From positions 496,001-560,000 of the forward strand of contig JADKBN010000029.1 of NCBI GenBank assembly GCA_016715065.1: 64,000 bases of DNA, read 5' to 3'. The notes under the pieces were generated by a model. It was not told the origin of the DNA. It made no database searches and saw only the letters and a list, made by a program, of their open reading frames with translations. Made by a program: the position numbers and the translations under genes. Shown one piece after another: positions 40,239 through 49,623 of the stretch (position 1 is the first letter of the stretch; each line of letters opens with the position of its first letter). The stretch comes from Fibrobacterota bacterium. GTDB lineage: Bacteria > Fibrobacterota > Fibrobacteria > UBA5070.

Positions 40239-42341
40239 ATGTCGATCCAGCCTTTCTTCTCGAGCTTGCGCCCCCGTACCCTCAGCGGACTCGTCACTCT
40301 CCAACTGGGTTGTGCGCTGTTATTGATGGGCGCCGTTCTTGTTGGTCTTGGCTGGTGGGCTCTGGATGCCCAGGGGCGAGCAGGCGGCGTGGAGCGGATG
40401 CGCTCGTTGGCAACCCGGTGCGGCATGCAGCAGGGACAATACTTCCTGCACGCGCACGGAGCCACCTCCGTGTTGGCGCGACAGATGATGGAAATGCAGG
40501 CTCGCCGGAACCATCGGGACTCGGCGGCGGTGCTGATCCGGGCGATGCTCGAATCCAATCCGGACTTCGTGGGCGTGAGCACGGGCTGGGAACCGGATGC
40601 CTGGGACCGCAAGGATGCGGCCTGGAAGGGAAAGGCCTGCCATGATGCGACGGGGCGGTTCATTCCCTACTGGTCGCGTTCCGCGAAAGGCATCACCTGC
40701 GAGCCGTTGGTGGACTACGACAAACCGGTTGCTGGCGACTACTACATCCTGCCCAAGCAGACCGGCAAGGATATGCTGATCGATCCCTACGCATACCCGG
40801 TGGGAGGCGTGACGGTTCTCATGGCCACCGTGGTTTCCGCGATGGTAAGGGATGGACAATTTTTGGGCATCACGACCGCGGACATCAATCTGGCGCCACT
40901 GCAGGCCCAGGCGGATTCCTTCGTGGAGTTCGACGGCAAGGGAAAGCTCACGGTGATCGGCAACACCGGTCTGATCGCCGCTCGGACAGGGAAGGTCGAT
41001 GCGATCACGAAGCCGTTTTCCCAGATCGATTCCCTCCATGCATCGGAGATCCTGAACGCGATCGCCAGTGGCAAAGAGTGGATCCATGAGGAGGGCGACA
41101 CGATCCGCGTGGCGGTTCCCTTGTCGGTGATCAAGGGCGACAAACCCTGGGCGATCCTGGTGGAAGCCCCGGCGCAGGAGGTCCTGGCTGGAGCCCGCCG
41201 TGCGGCGCGGATCCTTTTGGTTGTCAGTTTGTGTCTGCTGGCGCTGATGGTGGCCGGTGCGCTCCTGTTGGTTCGCCGGCAGACCGTCCCGCTGGGGCGC
41301 ATCGCCTTGGCGGCGGAGCGATTGTCCAAAGGCGACACGGGGATCGAATTGGAATCCGGGGGAGAAGACGAGCTGGGCCGATTGGAAGTCGCCTTCTCCG
41401 GTCTGGTGGGGTATTTCCAGGAACGGTGCCGGGAAGCCTCGAACATCGCCAGAGGAGAGTTGTCCGTGGCGGTGCGTCCAGCCTCCGATCGCGATGTGCT
41501 GGGACTGGCGCTGGAATCCATGCGCAGGGAATTGCAGGGATCCATCGCTTCGATCAAAAAATCGGCCGACGACTTTTCCGGAGCCTCGAAGACGCTCAGC
41601 GATGAAGGGCGATCGATCGAAGATTTCGCGAAGAAAACATCCGACGAATTGGTCGGGCTGCAGGGCTCTCTTCGTTCGATCGAAGGGGGAATCCTGTTGG
41701 TCAGCGAAGGGTCGCGTGCACTGGTGGAAAGGATCAGCCAGATCAGCCAGGCATCGCAGGTTTCTGCTGGCGCTTCGCGGGCGGCCATGAACCAGACCGC
41801 CAGCGCCGAGCAAAGCGCGCTCCGGCTCCAGGAGGCGACCCAGGAGGTGGGTAAGATCGTCGAGGTGATCACCAACGTCGCGGACCAGACCCGTCTGCTC
41901 GCGCTGAACGCCACCATCGAGGCGGCGCGGGCGGGCGAGGCAGGGAAGGGATTCGGCGTAGTGGCGAGCGAAGTCAAGGACCTCGCCTCCAGGACCGCCA
42001 AGGCCACCGAAGAAATCACGCGGATGGTGGAAGGAATCCGTGGGACGGCAGGTGAGATGGCAGGATCCATCGGGGCGGTGCGTGGATCGATCGAGCAGGT
42101 GAACCTGTCGGCCGAAGGCATCCAGCAAGCGGTGATGGAGCAGGAGCAGAAAGTGCAGGAAATTTCCACCCTCTCGCAGACCGGTAGACAGGGGGTCGAA
42201 GGGGTGGGCAGAGGTTTGGAAAACGCAGCCACCCTAGCCTCCCGATCCGTCGGGGCGACGTCCAATGTCAGAGCCCAGGCAGAGTTGGTGAAGGGGGCTG
42301 CGGATTCGATCCACGCGAAGCTGGGAAGATTCTCCGTTTGA
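40239..42341 (+). CDS. Methyl-accepting chemotaxis protein with dCache sensor
   Basis: A 700-residue chemoreceptor. A first membrane helix (about 17-40) and a second (about 326-348) bracket a periplasmic double-Cache domain (about 45-320, with WKGKACHDATGRFIPYW and FLGITTADINLAPL). A HAMP domain follows (about 348-405), and the cytoplasmic hairpin contains the receptor tip near residues 545-575 (VADQTRLLALNATIEAARAGEAGKGF). Double-Cache sensors bind small molecules such as amino acids or carboxylates. The upstream CCCAGGAAGAG region supports the start at ATG 40239. There are no cheA, cheW or cheB genes in the window, so the pathway it feeds lies elsewhere. It is one of two receptors in a row, the other having an internal PAS domain. 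Confidence 0.92.
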   Translation: MSIQPFFSSLRPRTLSGLVTLQLGCALLLMGAVLVGLGWWALDAQGRAGGVERMRSLATRCGMQQGQYFLHAHGATSVLARQMMEMQARRNHRDSAAVLIRAMLESNPDFVGVSTGWEPDAWDRKDAAWKGKACHDATGRFIPYWSRSAKGITCEPLVDYDKPVAGDYYILPKQTGKDMLIDPYAYPVGGVTVLMATVVSAMVRDGQFLGITTADINLAPLQAQADSFVEFDGKGKLTVIGNTGLIAARTGKVDAITKPFSQIDSLHASEILNAIASGKEWIHEEGDTIRVAVPLSVIKGDKPWAILVEAPAQEVLAGARRAARILLVVSLCLLALMVAGALLLVRRQTVPLGRIALAAERLSKGDTGIELESGGEDELGRLEVAFSGLVGYFQERCREASNIARGELSVAVRPASDRDVLGLALESMRRELQGSIASIKKSADDFSGASKTLSDEGRSIEDFAKKTSDELVGLQGSLRSIEGGILLVSEGSRALVERISQISQASQVSAGASRAAMNQTASAEQSALRLQEATQEVGKIVEVITNVADQTRLLALNATIEAARAGEAGKGFGVVASEVKDLASRTAKATEEITRMVEGIRGTAGEMAGSIGAVRGSIEQVNLSAEGIQQAVMEQEQKVQEISTLSQTGRQGVEGVGRGLENAATLASRSVGATSNVRAQAELVKGAADSIHAKLGRFSV

Positions 42342-42447
42342 TGGCCACCAGGAATTTCGCGCTTCGTTGAATGCCGAAAAATCCGCCTTCCCTGGAAACT
42401 CCGGAGATGGTAGGCTGAGTCCGTCGATGAACACCTGCGGAGGAGCT

Positions 42448-44301
42448 ATGTCCATACGTGATCGCGTGACTGTCTTGTTGGTAGCGAGCGCATTGGTCGC
42501 CATCGCGGTCTGGGCTGTGGTGTTCCGCGGCATGCAGACCGTGCGCATCGGCGGTCCTCTCGACGCGAAAATAGCCAGGGAGACCCACTTGGAAGTGGAG
42601 GTCGCCCCGCCGAAGATGTTCTTGGTGGAGGCGGGGATGCATTTGCACCAAGTGGCCATCTCGAACGATCCCGAGCTTCGCAAGGCGAATTGGCAGGAGT
42701 TCGTGCAGCATCGCCGGGAGTTCGATTCCACCTTGCGCCATTTCGATTCCCTGTTCTCAGGGGATCCGGTCCTGACGGATCTGCACGCGGCGGTGGATCC
42801 CATGCAAAAATTCCTCAAGGTGATGGATTCCAAGTTCGTTCCCATCATGGAGTCAGGCAACCAGGGTGCCATGATCGAATTTTTGGCCAAGGAGTACGCG
42901 ACGGCGCACGAACTGCATGATTCGCTGAACCAGGAGCTTCTCCTCAAGCTGGAGAGTCGGGACGCCGCGATGCGCAAAGCGGTCGAGGAGACCGTGGTCG
43001 TGCGCAGGAACCTTTCCATCGTGGCCCTGGCGATCTTCCTGGCCTTGGTGGGATGGATGATCGTCTATTCGCGTCGGGAACTGCAAAAGGCGGTGGTGTA
43101 CGAACGCCTGGCGTCCTTCGCGCCGGTCAACATCATGATGACGGATCTTGACCTCAATGTGACCTACGCCAATCGCCAATCGATCGAGACCCTCAAGGGC
43201 ATCGAGTACGCCATGAATTGCAAGGCCGAAGACATCGTGGGCAAGTGCATCGACATGTTCCACAAGGATCCGGGGCGCGTTCGGCGCATTCTCGCGGATC
43301 CATCGAACCTGCCCCACACGGCCACCATCATGGTGGGACACGACTGGATGCAGCAGAGGGTCGTGGCGGTTCGCGACGAGAAGGGCAAATACATCGGACC
43401 CATGCTGACCTGGGAGCTGGTCACCAAGAAGATCGAAACCGAGAAGAAAACCAAGCAATTGCAGGAGTCGATCGCCGCCCAGGTGACCCAACTCAAGGAA
43501 GCTTCGACCGGACTTTCGGAAGGCGCGGATCAAATTCTGTCTGCCAGCAAGTCGACAGCCAGGGCGGCGGGCGTCACGGGAGGATCCGTGGAAGATCTGG
43601 ACAGGCAGATCGCGATGGTGGCGGCCAGCACCGAGGAGATGAGCGCGAGCGTGGGCGAGATTTCCCGCAATGTCACCGAGGCGACCGCGGTCGCCAAGGA
43701 CGCCAGCCGCACCACCGTGGTGGTCAACCAACGGATCATCGATCTGGGTGCCTCGAGCGCGGAAATCACCCGAGCGGTGAACGTGATCAACGACATCGCC
43801 GACCAGACCAAGTTGTTGGCACTCAACGCCACGATCGAGGCGGCACGGGCTGGAGAAGCTGGCAAGGGATTTTCGGTGGTGGCGGGGGAAGTCAAGGAGT
43901 TGGCCAAGCAAACCGGAAACGCCACCGAAGAAATCGGACGCATGGTGGAAACCATCCAGCGCGATGTGGGCGGTTCCATCGAGGCGATGGGCAAGGTGCG
44001 CGAGGTGGTGGAACGCATCGAGATGTTGCAGACCAGCATCGCCGCGGCTGTGGAGGAACAAAGCGCGACTTCGCGCGAAATCGCGCGCAGCGTGGGAGAG
44101 TCCTCGCGAGCCACTCGGGAAATTCGCGGAGCCATCCGCGAATTGGCCCGGGTATCGGAGGAAGGCGCCGAGGTGGCGCAAGCCTCCCGTGCGGGTGCCA
44201 CGTCGGTGGCGGGCCTCGCGACCAGCATCGACACCTCGATGGGAAGTTTCTTGAAGGACTCCGCCACTACGGAGACGCGGCACGGATCGCATCCGAGATG
44301 A
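42448..44301 (+). CDS. Methyl-accepting chemotaxis protein with four-helix-bundle-like and PAS sensors
   Basis: A 617-residue chemoreceptor. The ATG at 42448 follows GGAGGAGCT closely. A first membrane helix (about 9-28), an extracytoplasmic helical domain (about 35-185; HQVAISNDPELRKANWQEF has the look of a four-helix bundle with His residues) and a second helix (about 190-210) precede a PAS domain (about 218-330, ERLASFAPVNIMMTDLDLNVTYAN). The signalling hairpin includes IADQTKLLALNATIEAARAGEAGKGF at about 450-475. The PAS domain has no evident heme His or FAD site, so its ligand is open. The second receptor in a tandem pair; the neighbours include a hemerythrin, which makes an oxygen or redox link plausible but unproven. 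Confidence 0.92.
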   Translation: MSIRDRVTVLLVASALVAIAVWAVVFRGMQTVRIGGPLDAKIARETHLEVEVAPPKMFLVEAGMHLHQVAISNDPELRKANWQEFVQHRREFDSTLRHFDSLFSGDPVLTDLHAAVDPMQKFLKVMDSKFVPIMESGNQGAMIEFLAKEYATAHELHDSLNQELLLKLESRDAAMRKAVEETVVVRRNLSIVALAIFLALVGWMIVYSRRELQKAVVYERLASFAPVNIMMTDLDLNVTYANRQSIETLKGIEYAMNCKAEDIVGKCIDMFHKDPGRVRRILADPSNLPHTATIMVGHDWMQQRVVAVRDEKGKYIGPMLTWELVTKKIETEKKTKQLQESIAAQVTQLKEASTGLSEGADQILSASKSTARAAGVTGGSVEDLDRQIAMVAASTEEMSASVGEISRNVTEATAVAKDASRTTVVVNQRIIDLGASSAEITRAVNVINDIADQTKLLALNATIEAARAGEAGKGFSVVAGEVKELAKQTGNATEEIGRMVETIQRDVGGSIEAMGKVREVVERIEMLQTSIAAAVEEQSATSREIARSVGESSRATREIRGAIRELARVSEEGAEVAQASRAGATSVAGLATSIDTSMGSFLKDSATTETRHGSHPR

Positions 44302-44441
44302 TCGGATAGGAGCGGAATAGATGAGCCGTCCGTTTTGTACCTGCGGACCGGGGGGGCATTCGAAAAGGGAATCCACCTGGAGTGGTACAGGAACCGGCGG
44401 CATGGACGAGAGAGCGTTTCGAATGGGATAATCGACCTGCG

Positions 44442-46229
44442 ATGCCCAAATTTCCTTCTAGATCAGCGATCGCCTCGGCGGGACGCGTCTTGGCGATCGC
44501 CCTAGGCGCGACTGGTTTCGGTGTCGGGTTCCGAGTGCTCGTGTTGTCCAGCATGGAACACCGGACACCTTGGCTCACCTTCTATCCCGCCGTGATGGCC
44601 GCAGCGGTGTTCGGAGCCTGGCGAGCGGGCGCCCTGGCTACGGTCTTCACCACGCTGTTCGTGGTTTTCGGATGGGAGCTTGCCAGCCCCAGGCCGTTCA
44701 TGCAGGGGAGTTCCGATTGGTTGGGCGCTGGTGCATACGTCCTGAATTGCGCGTTCATGGTCCTCATCGCCCAGCGGATGCACACCGCCAGCGCCAAAGC
44801 CATCCTGGAAAAGGAGCGCGCGGAGGAAGCCAGCCGCGTCAAATCGATGTTCTTGGCCAACATGAGCCACGAGCTTCGCACGCCGATGAATTCCATTTTG
44901 GGATTCGCCGAAATCCTGGCCGACGACACGACGCTTCCGCAAACCGCCAGGGAAAAACTCCAGATCATCCATCGCAATGGTCGTCAGCTTCTGGAAACCA
45001 TCAATGCGATCCTGGAAATTTCGCGGGCCGAATCGAAGGGGGATGGCAACCTGAAATTGGTCCCTCTGGATTTCCATGAGCTTGTGTTCGACCTGCAGTC
45101 GTTGTTCAATCCTTCCGCCTCGGGGAAGAGGCTCGAGCTGGCGGTCCACATCGATCCTTCGATTCCTCGTCGCGTGGTCACGGATCCATCCAAGATCCGA
45201 CAAATACTGACGAATCTGATCGGGAACGCGATCAAATACACCTTGTCCGGATCGGTCACGGTGACCGCGAAGCGCGATGGACCCGAGCGGATCTCGGTGG
45301 AAATCGCCGACACGGGAATCGGGATCGAGCCGGGGAGCATCGGGAACATCTTCCGCCCGTTCGAACGGACCATGATGGGGGCGGCGACCGCTTCCGGAAC
45401 CGGGTTGGGGTTGGCCATCTGCGCGAAGTTCGCCGAGGAGCTCGGCGGGAGCGTCTCGGTGGAAAGTGCCGTGGGACAGGGAAGCCGGTTTTGTCTCCAC
45501 TTCCCGTTTCTATCGGCGGTGGGCTTGCCGGAGGAGGTGACGTTGCCAGTGCAGGTGCAGGCGCGCCTGCCTCCCGGAGTCGCTCCCGTGCGCGTTCTCG
45601 TGGTGGACGACATCGAAGCGAACCGACAGTTTCTGCGGTGCTTGCTGGAGCCGATGGGATTTCTCGTCCTGGAATCGTCCGATGGGCTGGATGCGGTCGC
45701 AAAGGTTTCTTCACAATCGCCGGAAATCGTCCTGATGGACCTTTGGCTTCCCGCCATCGACGGCGCCGAGGCCACACGTCGGATCCGCCGCGACCACGCC
45801 GACCGGAAGGTGGTCGTGATCGGACTCAGTGCGAGCGCCCTCCCCGACGAGAAAGAGGAATTTCGCCGTTCGGGGTTGGACGACGTCCTGAGCAAACCCG
45901 TCTCGCGGACCTGCCTCGCGCTCGCCCTGGCCAGGCATTGTCCCCTCGAGGTGCATGAATCGGAATCCACCGACCAGTCCAGACAGGATTCGTCCATCTT
46001 CCCGACGCCTTCGGATCTGGAGATCGGAGCGGACTGGCTGGATCGGTTCGATCTGCTCGTGCGCCAAGGCGATCTTTCCGGGATCCAAGCGATGGCGGTG
46101 GAATCGGCATCCGAATTCCCCCTGGTTTCCGAGGAAATCGTGAAGCTCGTGGCTGCCATGGATACCCGGAAACTGCGCAAGCTCGCTCAGCGCCTCAGGG
46201 AACAGTGCGATGCGGAGGAAACACCATGA
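44442..46229 (+). CDS. Hybrid histidine kinase with DUF4118 membrane domain
   Basis: A 595-residue hybrid sensor kinase. The N-terminus (about 10-115) has four membrane helices of the DUF4118 type (PWLTFYPAVMAAAVFGAWRAGALATVF), as in KdpD. HisKA follows with H143 in MSHELRTPMN, then the ATPase domain (N-box LTNLIGNAIKYT, DTGIGI, SGTGLGLAI) to about residue 355. The receiver (about 383-505) has VLVVDDIEANRQ, phosphoacceptor D433 in VLMDLWLP, and the Lys in LSKPV. A C-terminal helical part (about 525-595) may serve as a docking or Hpt-like section but lacks a clear Hpt motif. The stop overlaps the ATG of the receiver-PAS gene (46226), placing it first in a four-gene signalling operon that ends with the hemerythrin. 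Confidence 0.92.
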   Translation: MPKFPSRSAIASAGRVLAIALGATGFGVGFRVLVLSSMEHRTPWLTFYPAVMAAAVFGAWRAGALATVFTTLFVVFGWELASPRPFMQGSSDWLGAGAYVLNCAFMVLIAQRMHTASAKAILEKERAEEASRVKSMFLANMSHELRTPMNSILGFAEILADDTTLPQTAREKLQIIHRNGRQLLETINAILEISRAESKGDGNLKLVPLDFHELVFDLQSLFNPSASGKRLELAVHIDPSIPRRVVTDPSKIRQILTNLIGNAIKYTLSGSVTVTAKRDGPERISVEIADTGIGIEPGSIGNIFRPFERTMMGAATASGTGLGLAICAKFAEELGGSVSVESAVGQGSRFCLHFPFLSAVGLPEEVTLPVQVQARLPPGVAPVRVLVVDDIEANRQFLRCLLEPMGFLVLESSDGLDAVAKVSSQSPEIVLMDLWLPAIDGAEATRRIRRDHADRKVVVIGLSASALPDEKEEFRRSGLDDVLSKPVSRTCLALALARHCPLEVHESESTDQSRQDSSIFPTPSDLEIGADWLDRFDLLVRQGDLSGIQAMAVESASEFPLVSEEIVKLVAAMDTRKLRKLAQRLREQCDAEETP

Positions 46230-47376
46230 GTCAAAAACGCAGGACCGAGCGGATTCTCATCGTCGATGACACGAGCTCCAACCTCGTATTGCTCAACGAA
46301 ATCCTGTGTGGAGCCGGGTATGTCGTCTCCGTAGCCACCAATGGCTTGGATGCGCTGGAATCGGCCCGGCTGGCCCCACCTGACATGGTTTTGCTGGATA
46401 TTTTGATGCCCGGCATGGATGGCTACGAAGTCCTTGCGTCGCTGAAGAAGGATCCCGCGACGAAGTCCATCCCGGTGCTGTTGCTCTCCGCATTGGGCGA
46501 GACCGAGTCGAAGACGAAGGGATTCGAACTCGGCGCTTGCGATTACATCACCAAGCCTTTCCACCTGATGGAGGTGTTGGCGCGAATGGATACCCATCTA
46601 CGTGTCGCCAGCCTCGAACGCCGTCTGCGGTGGTCGGAAGGCGCCATGCGGGAGGGGGAACGGATCGCAAGAATCGGAACTTGGACCCGCGACCTGCAGT
46701 CCGGACAGATCGAGTGGTCGGACGAGCTCTTCGCTTTGCTTGGATCCGAACGAACCGCCGGTCGATCCATCGTGGGCATTCTGGAGGATGTCGTGTTTTC
46801 CGACGATTTGCGGGCGGTGAAAGCGCTTTTCACGGATCCGGTTTCCAGCCTCGACGGTGGCAAGGTTTCGGAGTTTCGTCTGAACGCCGATGGTGAGCGA
46901 GGGCGGACCATGCGCGCCACGGGCAAGCGGATCGACGATGCCAAGACTGGCGGGAAAAACGTCTTCATCGGGGTGATGCAGGATATCACTCAAATCCGAA
47001 ACGACCACGAGGCCGATCTCTCTCGCCAGCGAGTCGCCGACCGGATCCTGGAAAGACATCCGGATGGAATCGTGCACGTGGACCGTGAGGGGAAGATCGT
47101 GCAAGTCAACGGCTCGTTTCTGCATCTGGTCGGTAGGTGTTCCGAAGATGTGGTGGGGAGCCTCGTGGATGGAATCGGCGTGGCGGATTCGGATGGCAGT
47201 CGACTTTCGGACGACATCCGCCGCGCGTTGATCTCCGGTACGCAACGGATTCGAGTCAAGCTGTCCGCAGCGGCGGGAAGGTTGGATGCGGAAATGGCTC
47301 TGATCTCCGTCGACGACACGGGGCTTCGGTCGTTCTGTTCGTGCGTGCCCTGTCGGACGACGGAACCGTCGGGTAA
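46226..47376 (+). CDS. Response regulator with receiver and two PAS domains (frameshifted)
   Basis: The start at ATG 46226 overlaps the hybrid kinase stop. The receiver (residues 8-125) has IVDDTSSN, phosphoacceptor D58 in VLLDILMPG, and YITKPF. Two PAS domains follow (about 140-260, GERIARIGTWTRDLQSGQIEWSDELFALLG, and about 270-383). There is no DNA-binding, GGDEF or kinase output, so it is a signal relay. At the G-run 47320-47323 one G seems to be missing: adding it restores TGASVVLFVRALSDDGTVG and a stop at 47376, six bases before the next start. As given, the frame runs on to 47485 with unrelated sequence and overlaps the next gene. Corrected length is 383 residues. A sequencing error is the likely reason. 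Confidence 0.82.
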
Positions 47377-47382
47377 CTCCAA

Positions 47383-49092
47383 ATGCGGATCGACGTTCCG
47401 GAAAGCAGGATCCTCCTCGTCGACGACGACGAGCGGTTTCGAGGCGGTCTGGCCGTTTCCTTGTCCGATTACGGGTTTGGCGTGATGGAGGCATCGACGG
47501 CTCCATCGGCTTTGGAAATTGCCACGCGTCAAAAACCGACAGCCTGTGTCCTGGAGACCAATCTGGCGGGTGTGGACGGGATCCAGTTCATCAAGTACCT
47601 GCGCAGTCGCCACGTGTTCCGGTTGTTGCCGGTTCTTGTCGTGACGCGCTCGATCACCAAGGACGTCCTCGCCCAACTGGTCCGCTTGGGAGTCCAGACG
47701 GTCATGGTCAAGCCGTCGTTTTCCTTCGAACAACTGGTGTCCAAGCTGATCGAAGTTTCGCCCCCCCCGGATCTTTTCCGTGCGGCATCCAGTTCGCGCG
47801 GACCGGCAAGTGCTCCCCTCGCGGATTCTTCGTTCTCGGGAAGCGATCCGGAGAGTTCGTGCGCTGCCGCGGCATCGGCTCCGGAATCGAGTGCGGTCGT
47901 ACCGGATTCTCCTCCTCTGCGTCCGTTGGCAGCGGACGATCTGGCGAGACTGGCGAGTCTGAAAGCCCTGCCGACCGTGATCGAAGATGTGTTGGACACC
48001 GCATCCCGGCCGACTTCCAGCCTCGAGGATTTGGAGAAGGTTCTGCGCAAGGATCCCGTGATCGCCTCGCAGGTGATTCGGGCGGCCAATTCTGCGGCCT
48101 ATTCGCGAGGTGCATCCGTTAGTCGGATCGATGAAGCGCTCCAGCTTCTGGGGTTCAAGAGCGTCGTACGGATTTCCATGGCTTGCGGGTTGGTGAGCCG
48201 CAGCGACTTGAGACGAGCCAATGGGGATGACATGCGGGCGGTCTGGTGCAACGCCCTTTGCAACGCGATGGTGATGGAACGCCTTTCGATCAAGCAGGAT
48301 GCGGCCAGAAACTACGCCATGGCCCTGGTGCGCAATGTGCCGTTCATCTTGTTGATGCAGCATCTGGAGGGGGACTGGGCGGCATGGCGGGAGTGGTCGG
48401 CCAAGAAAAACAAACTGATGGATCAACTCGTGGAGGCCTCCTGCGGGCTTTCGCTGGTTCGATTGGTGGATTCCGTTTTCGCTTCCATGAATCTGCCGCG
48501 CAACATCCAAGACCCCCTCACCGAATACTTCCGCTTTTTCACGGCCAAGGAACGGATGGAGCCGGGATTGGTTGCCCGGAAATTGGACCTGGTCAATCAG
48601 ATCGCCATCTACTTGGGACGTCCGGGTTGCTTGCTTTCGGAGGTTCGGTGCATCCACCTGCGAGAAGTGGAATCCGGTCCATTCCTGGCGGTGACGGGAG
48701 AGGAGTTCGTCAAGGAAATCGAACTCTTGGAAGCGTCCATCGGCATCCTTGGTGGGGCGGATTGCCTATCCAACGGAGATATGGGAAGCATCGTTCTGTG
48801 GAGGGATGCGAGGTGGAGTCCCATGGATCCGATCGGATCGTTCCTGGAACAGATCTCCGATTGTGTGACGGTGAACTTCGTGCAGGATCTTCTCCAATCC
48901 AGTCGACCTGGTGTGGCGATCGTGGAGCCGCGCACGCCGGAATGGGAAGTTCTGCGCGCATCCCGCAAGCGCATGGTGATTCTCCACTCGGAGAGCGTCG
49001 CCCCCGACGAGCTTCCATCGGGCGCGGTGGCGATCCGGTTCCCGTTGCCGCTTTGCCAATTGCAGATTCAGCTGGAGAAGGCGCTGAAATGA
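47383..49092 (+). CDS. Receiver-HDOD protein with Glu in place of the phosphoacceptor Asp
   Basis: A 569-residue signalling protein. The N-terminal receiver (about 8-125) has ILLVDDDERFR and VMVKPSF, but the phosphoacceptor position reads ACVLETNLAG with E58 where Asp is expected. Glu there often mimics the phosphorylated state, so this receiver may be locked on. A Ser/Ala/Pro-rich linker (about 128-180) leads to the HDOD domain (about 185-400: LPTVIEDVLDTASRPTSSLEDLEKVLRKDPVIASQVIRAANSAAYS in outline). HDOD is related to HD hydrolases but lacks their metal residues and appears in control of motility and nucleotide signals. The last 170 residues are not recognised. It lies six bases after the corrected end of the receiver-PAS gene. 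Confidence 0.87.
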   Translation: MRIDVPESRILLVDDDERFRGGLAVSLSDYGFGVMEASTAPSALEIATRQKPTACVLETNLAGVDGIQFIKYLRSRHVFRLLPVLVVTRSITKDVLAQLVRLGVQTVMVKPSFSFEQLVSKLIEVSPPPDLFRAASSSRGPASAPLADSSFSGSDPESSCAAAASAPESSAVVPDSPPLRPLAADDLARLASLKALPTVIEDVLDTASRPTSSLEDLEKVLRKDPVIASQVIRAANSAAYSRGASVSRIDEALQLLGFKSVVRISMACGLVSRSDLRRANGDDMRAVWCNALCNAMVMERLSIKQDAARNYAMALVRNVPFILLMQHLEGDWAAWREWSAKKNKLMDQLVEASCGLSLVRLVDSVFASMNLPRNIQDPLTEYFRFFTAKERMEPGLVARKLDLVNQIAIYLGRPGCLLSEVRCIHLREVESGPFLAVTGEEFVKEIELLEASIGILGGADCLSNGDMGSIVLWRDARWSPMDPIGSFLEQISDCVTVNFVQDLLQSSRPGVAIVEPRTPEWEVLRASRKRMVILHSESVAPDELPSGAVAIRFPLPLCQLQIQLEKALK

Positions 49093-49144
49093 ATACACGT
49101 CGGAATCTTCCTGAAACACCCCGCCTCCGGTCCGGAGAAACACG

Positions 49145-49588
49145 ATGAATATTTTCCATTGGGATGAAATCCTCGAATCAGGGGATCCCGAAATCGATGC
49201 CCAGCATCGGGATCTCTTCCAGGAGGCCAATCGTCTTCATGAATCGATCATGGCGGGGAAAGATCCGGAAGTCATCGCCTCGATCAGAGATTCGATCTAC
49301 AAGGGCGCCATCCACCACTTCGGCGTGGAGGAAAGGCTGATGAGAAGCCTGGGGTATCCGGAAATTGAGGAGCACATCGAAGACCACAGGACGTTTTCCG
49401 GCCTTCTGGAGCGAATGGCAGTGTCAGGACAAGAATTGACGCCATTGCAGATCATCCAGGTTTTCAATTCCATGATTCGTGGCCATATCCTGGAAGTGGA
49501 TCTTCCCATGATCCGGTGGGTCCGGATGCGCAGATCCCCCATGTTCCTGGGGGAAACCGTTGCTTCGGCTCTGAATCCAGATTCTTGA
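49145..49588 (+). CDS. Bacteriohemerythrin
   Basis: A 147-residue single-domain hemerythrin. All di-iron ligands are present: H21 (IDAQH), H58 and E62 (HHFGVEE), H77 and H81 (EEHIEDH), H117 and D122 (RGHILEVD). It should bind oxygen reversibly in the cytoplasm, as in other bacteria where it stores, delivers or senses oxygen. The final 20 residues are a little longer than in the minimal domain. It closes the operon of the hybrid kinase, the receiver-PAS protein and the receiver-HDOD protein, which implies that oxygen or redox state is the signal of that pathway. Convergent with the ccsBA fusion, only 35 bases away. Confidence 0.93.
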   Translation: MNIFHWDEILESGDPEIDAQHRDLFQEANRLHESIMAGKDPEVIASIRDSIYKGAIHHFGVEERLMRSLGYPEIEEHIEDHRTFSGLLERMAVSGQELTPLQIIQVFNSMIRGHILEVDLPMIRWVRMRRSPMFLGETVASALNPDS

Positions 49589-49623
49589 ACCTGGACCAGC
49601 CTTCGCAAGGATCGCGATTCGAT

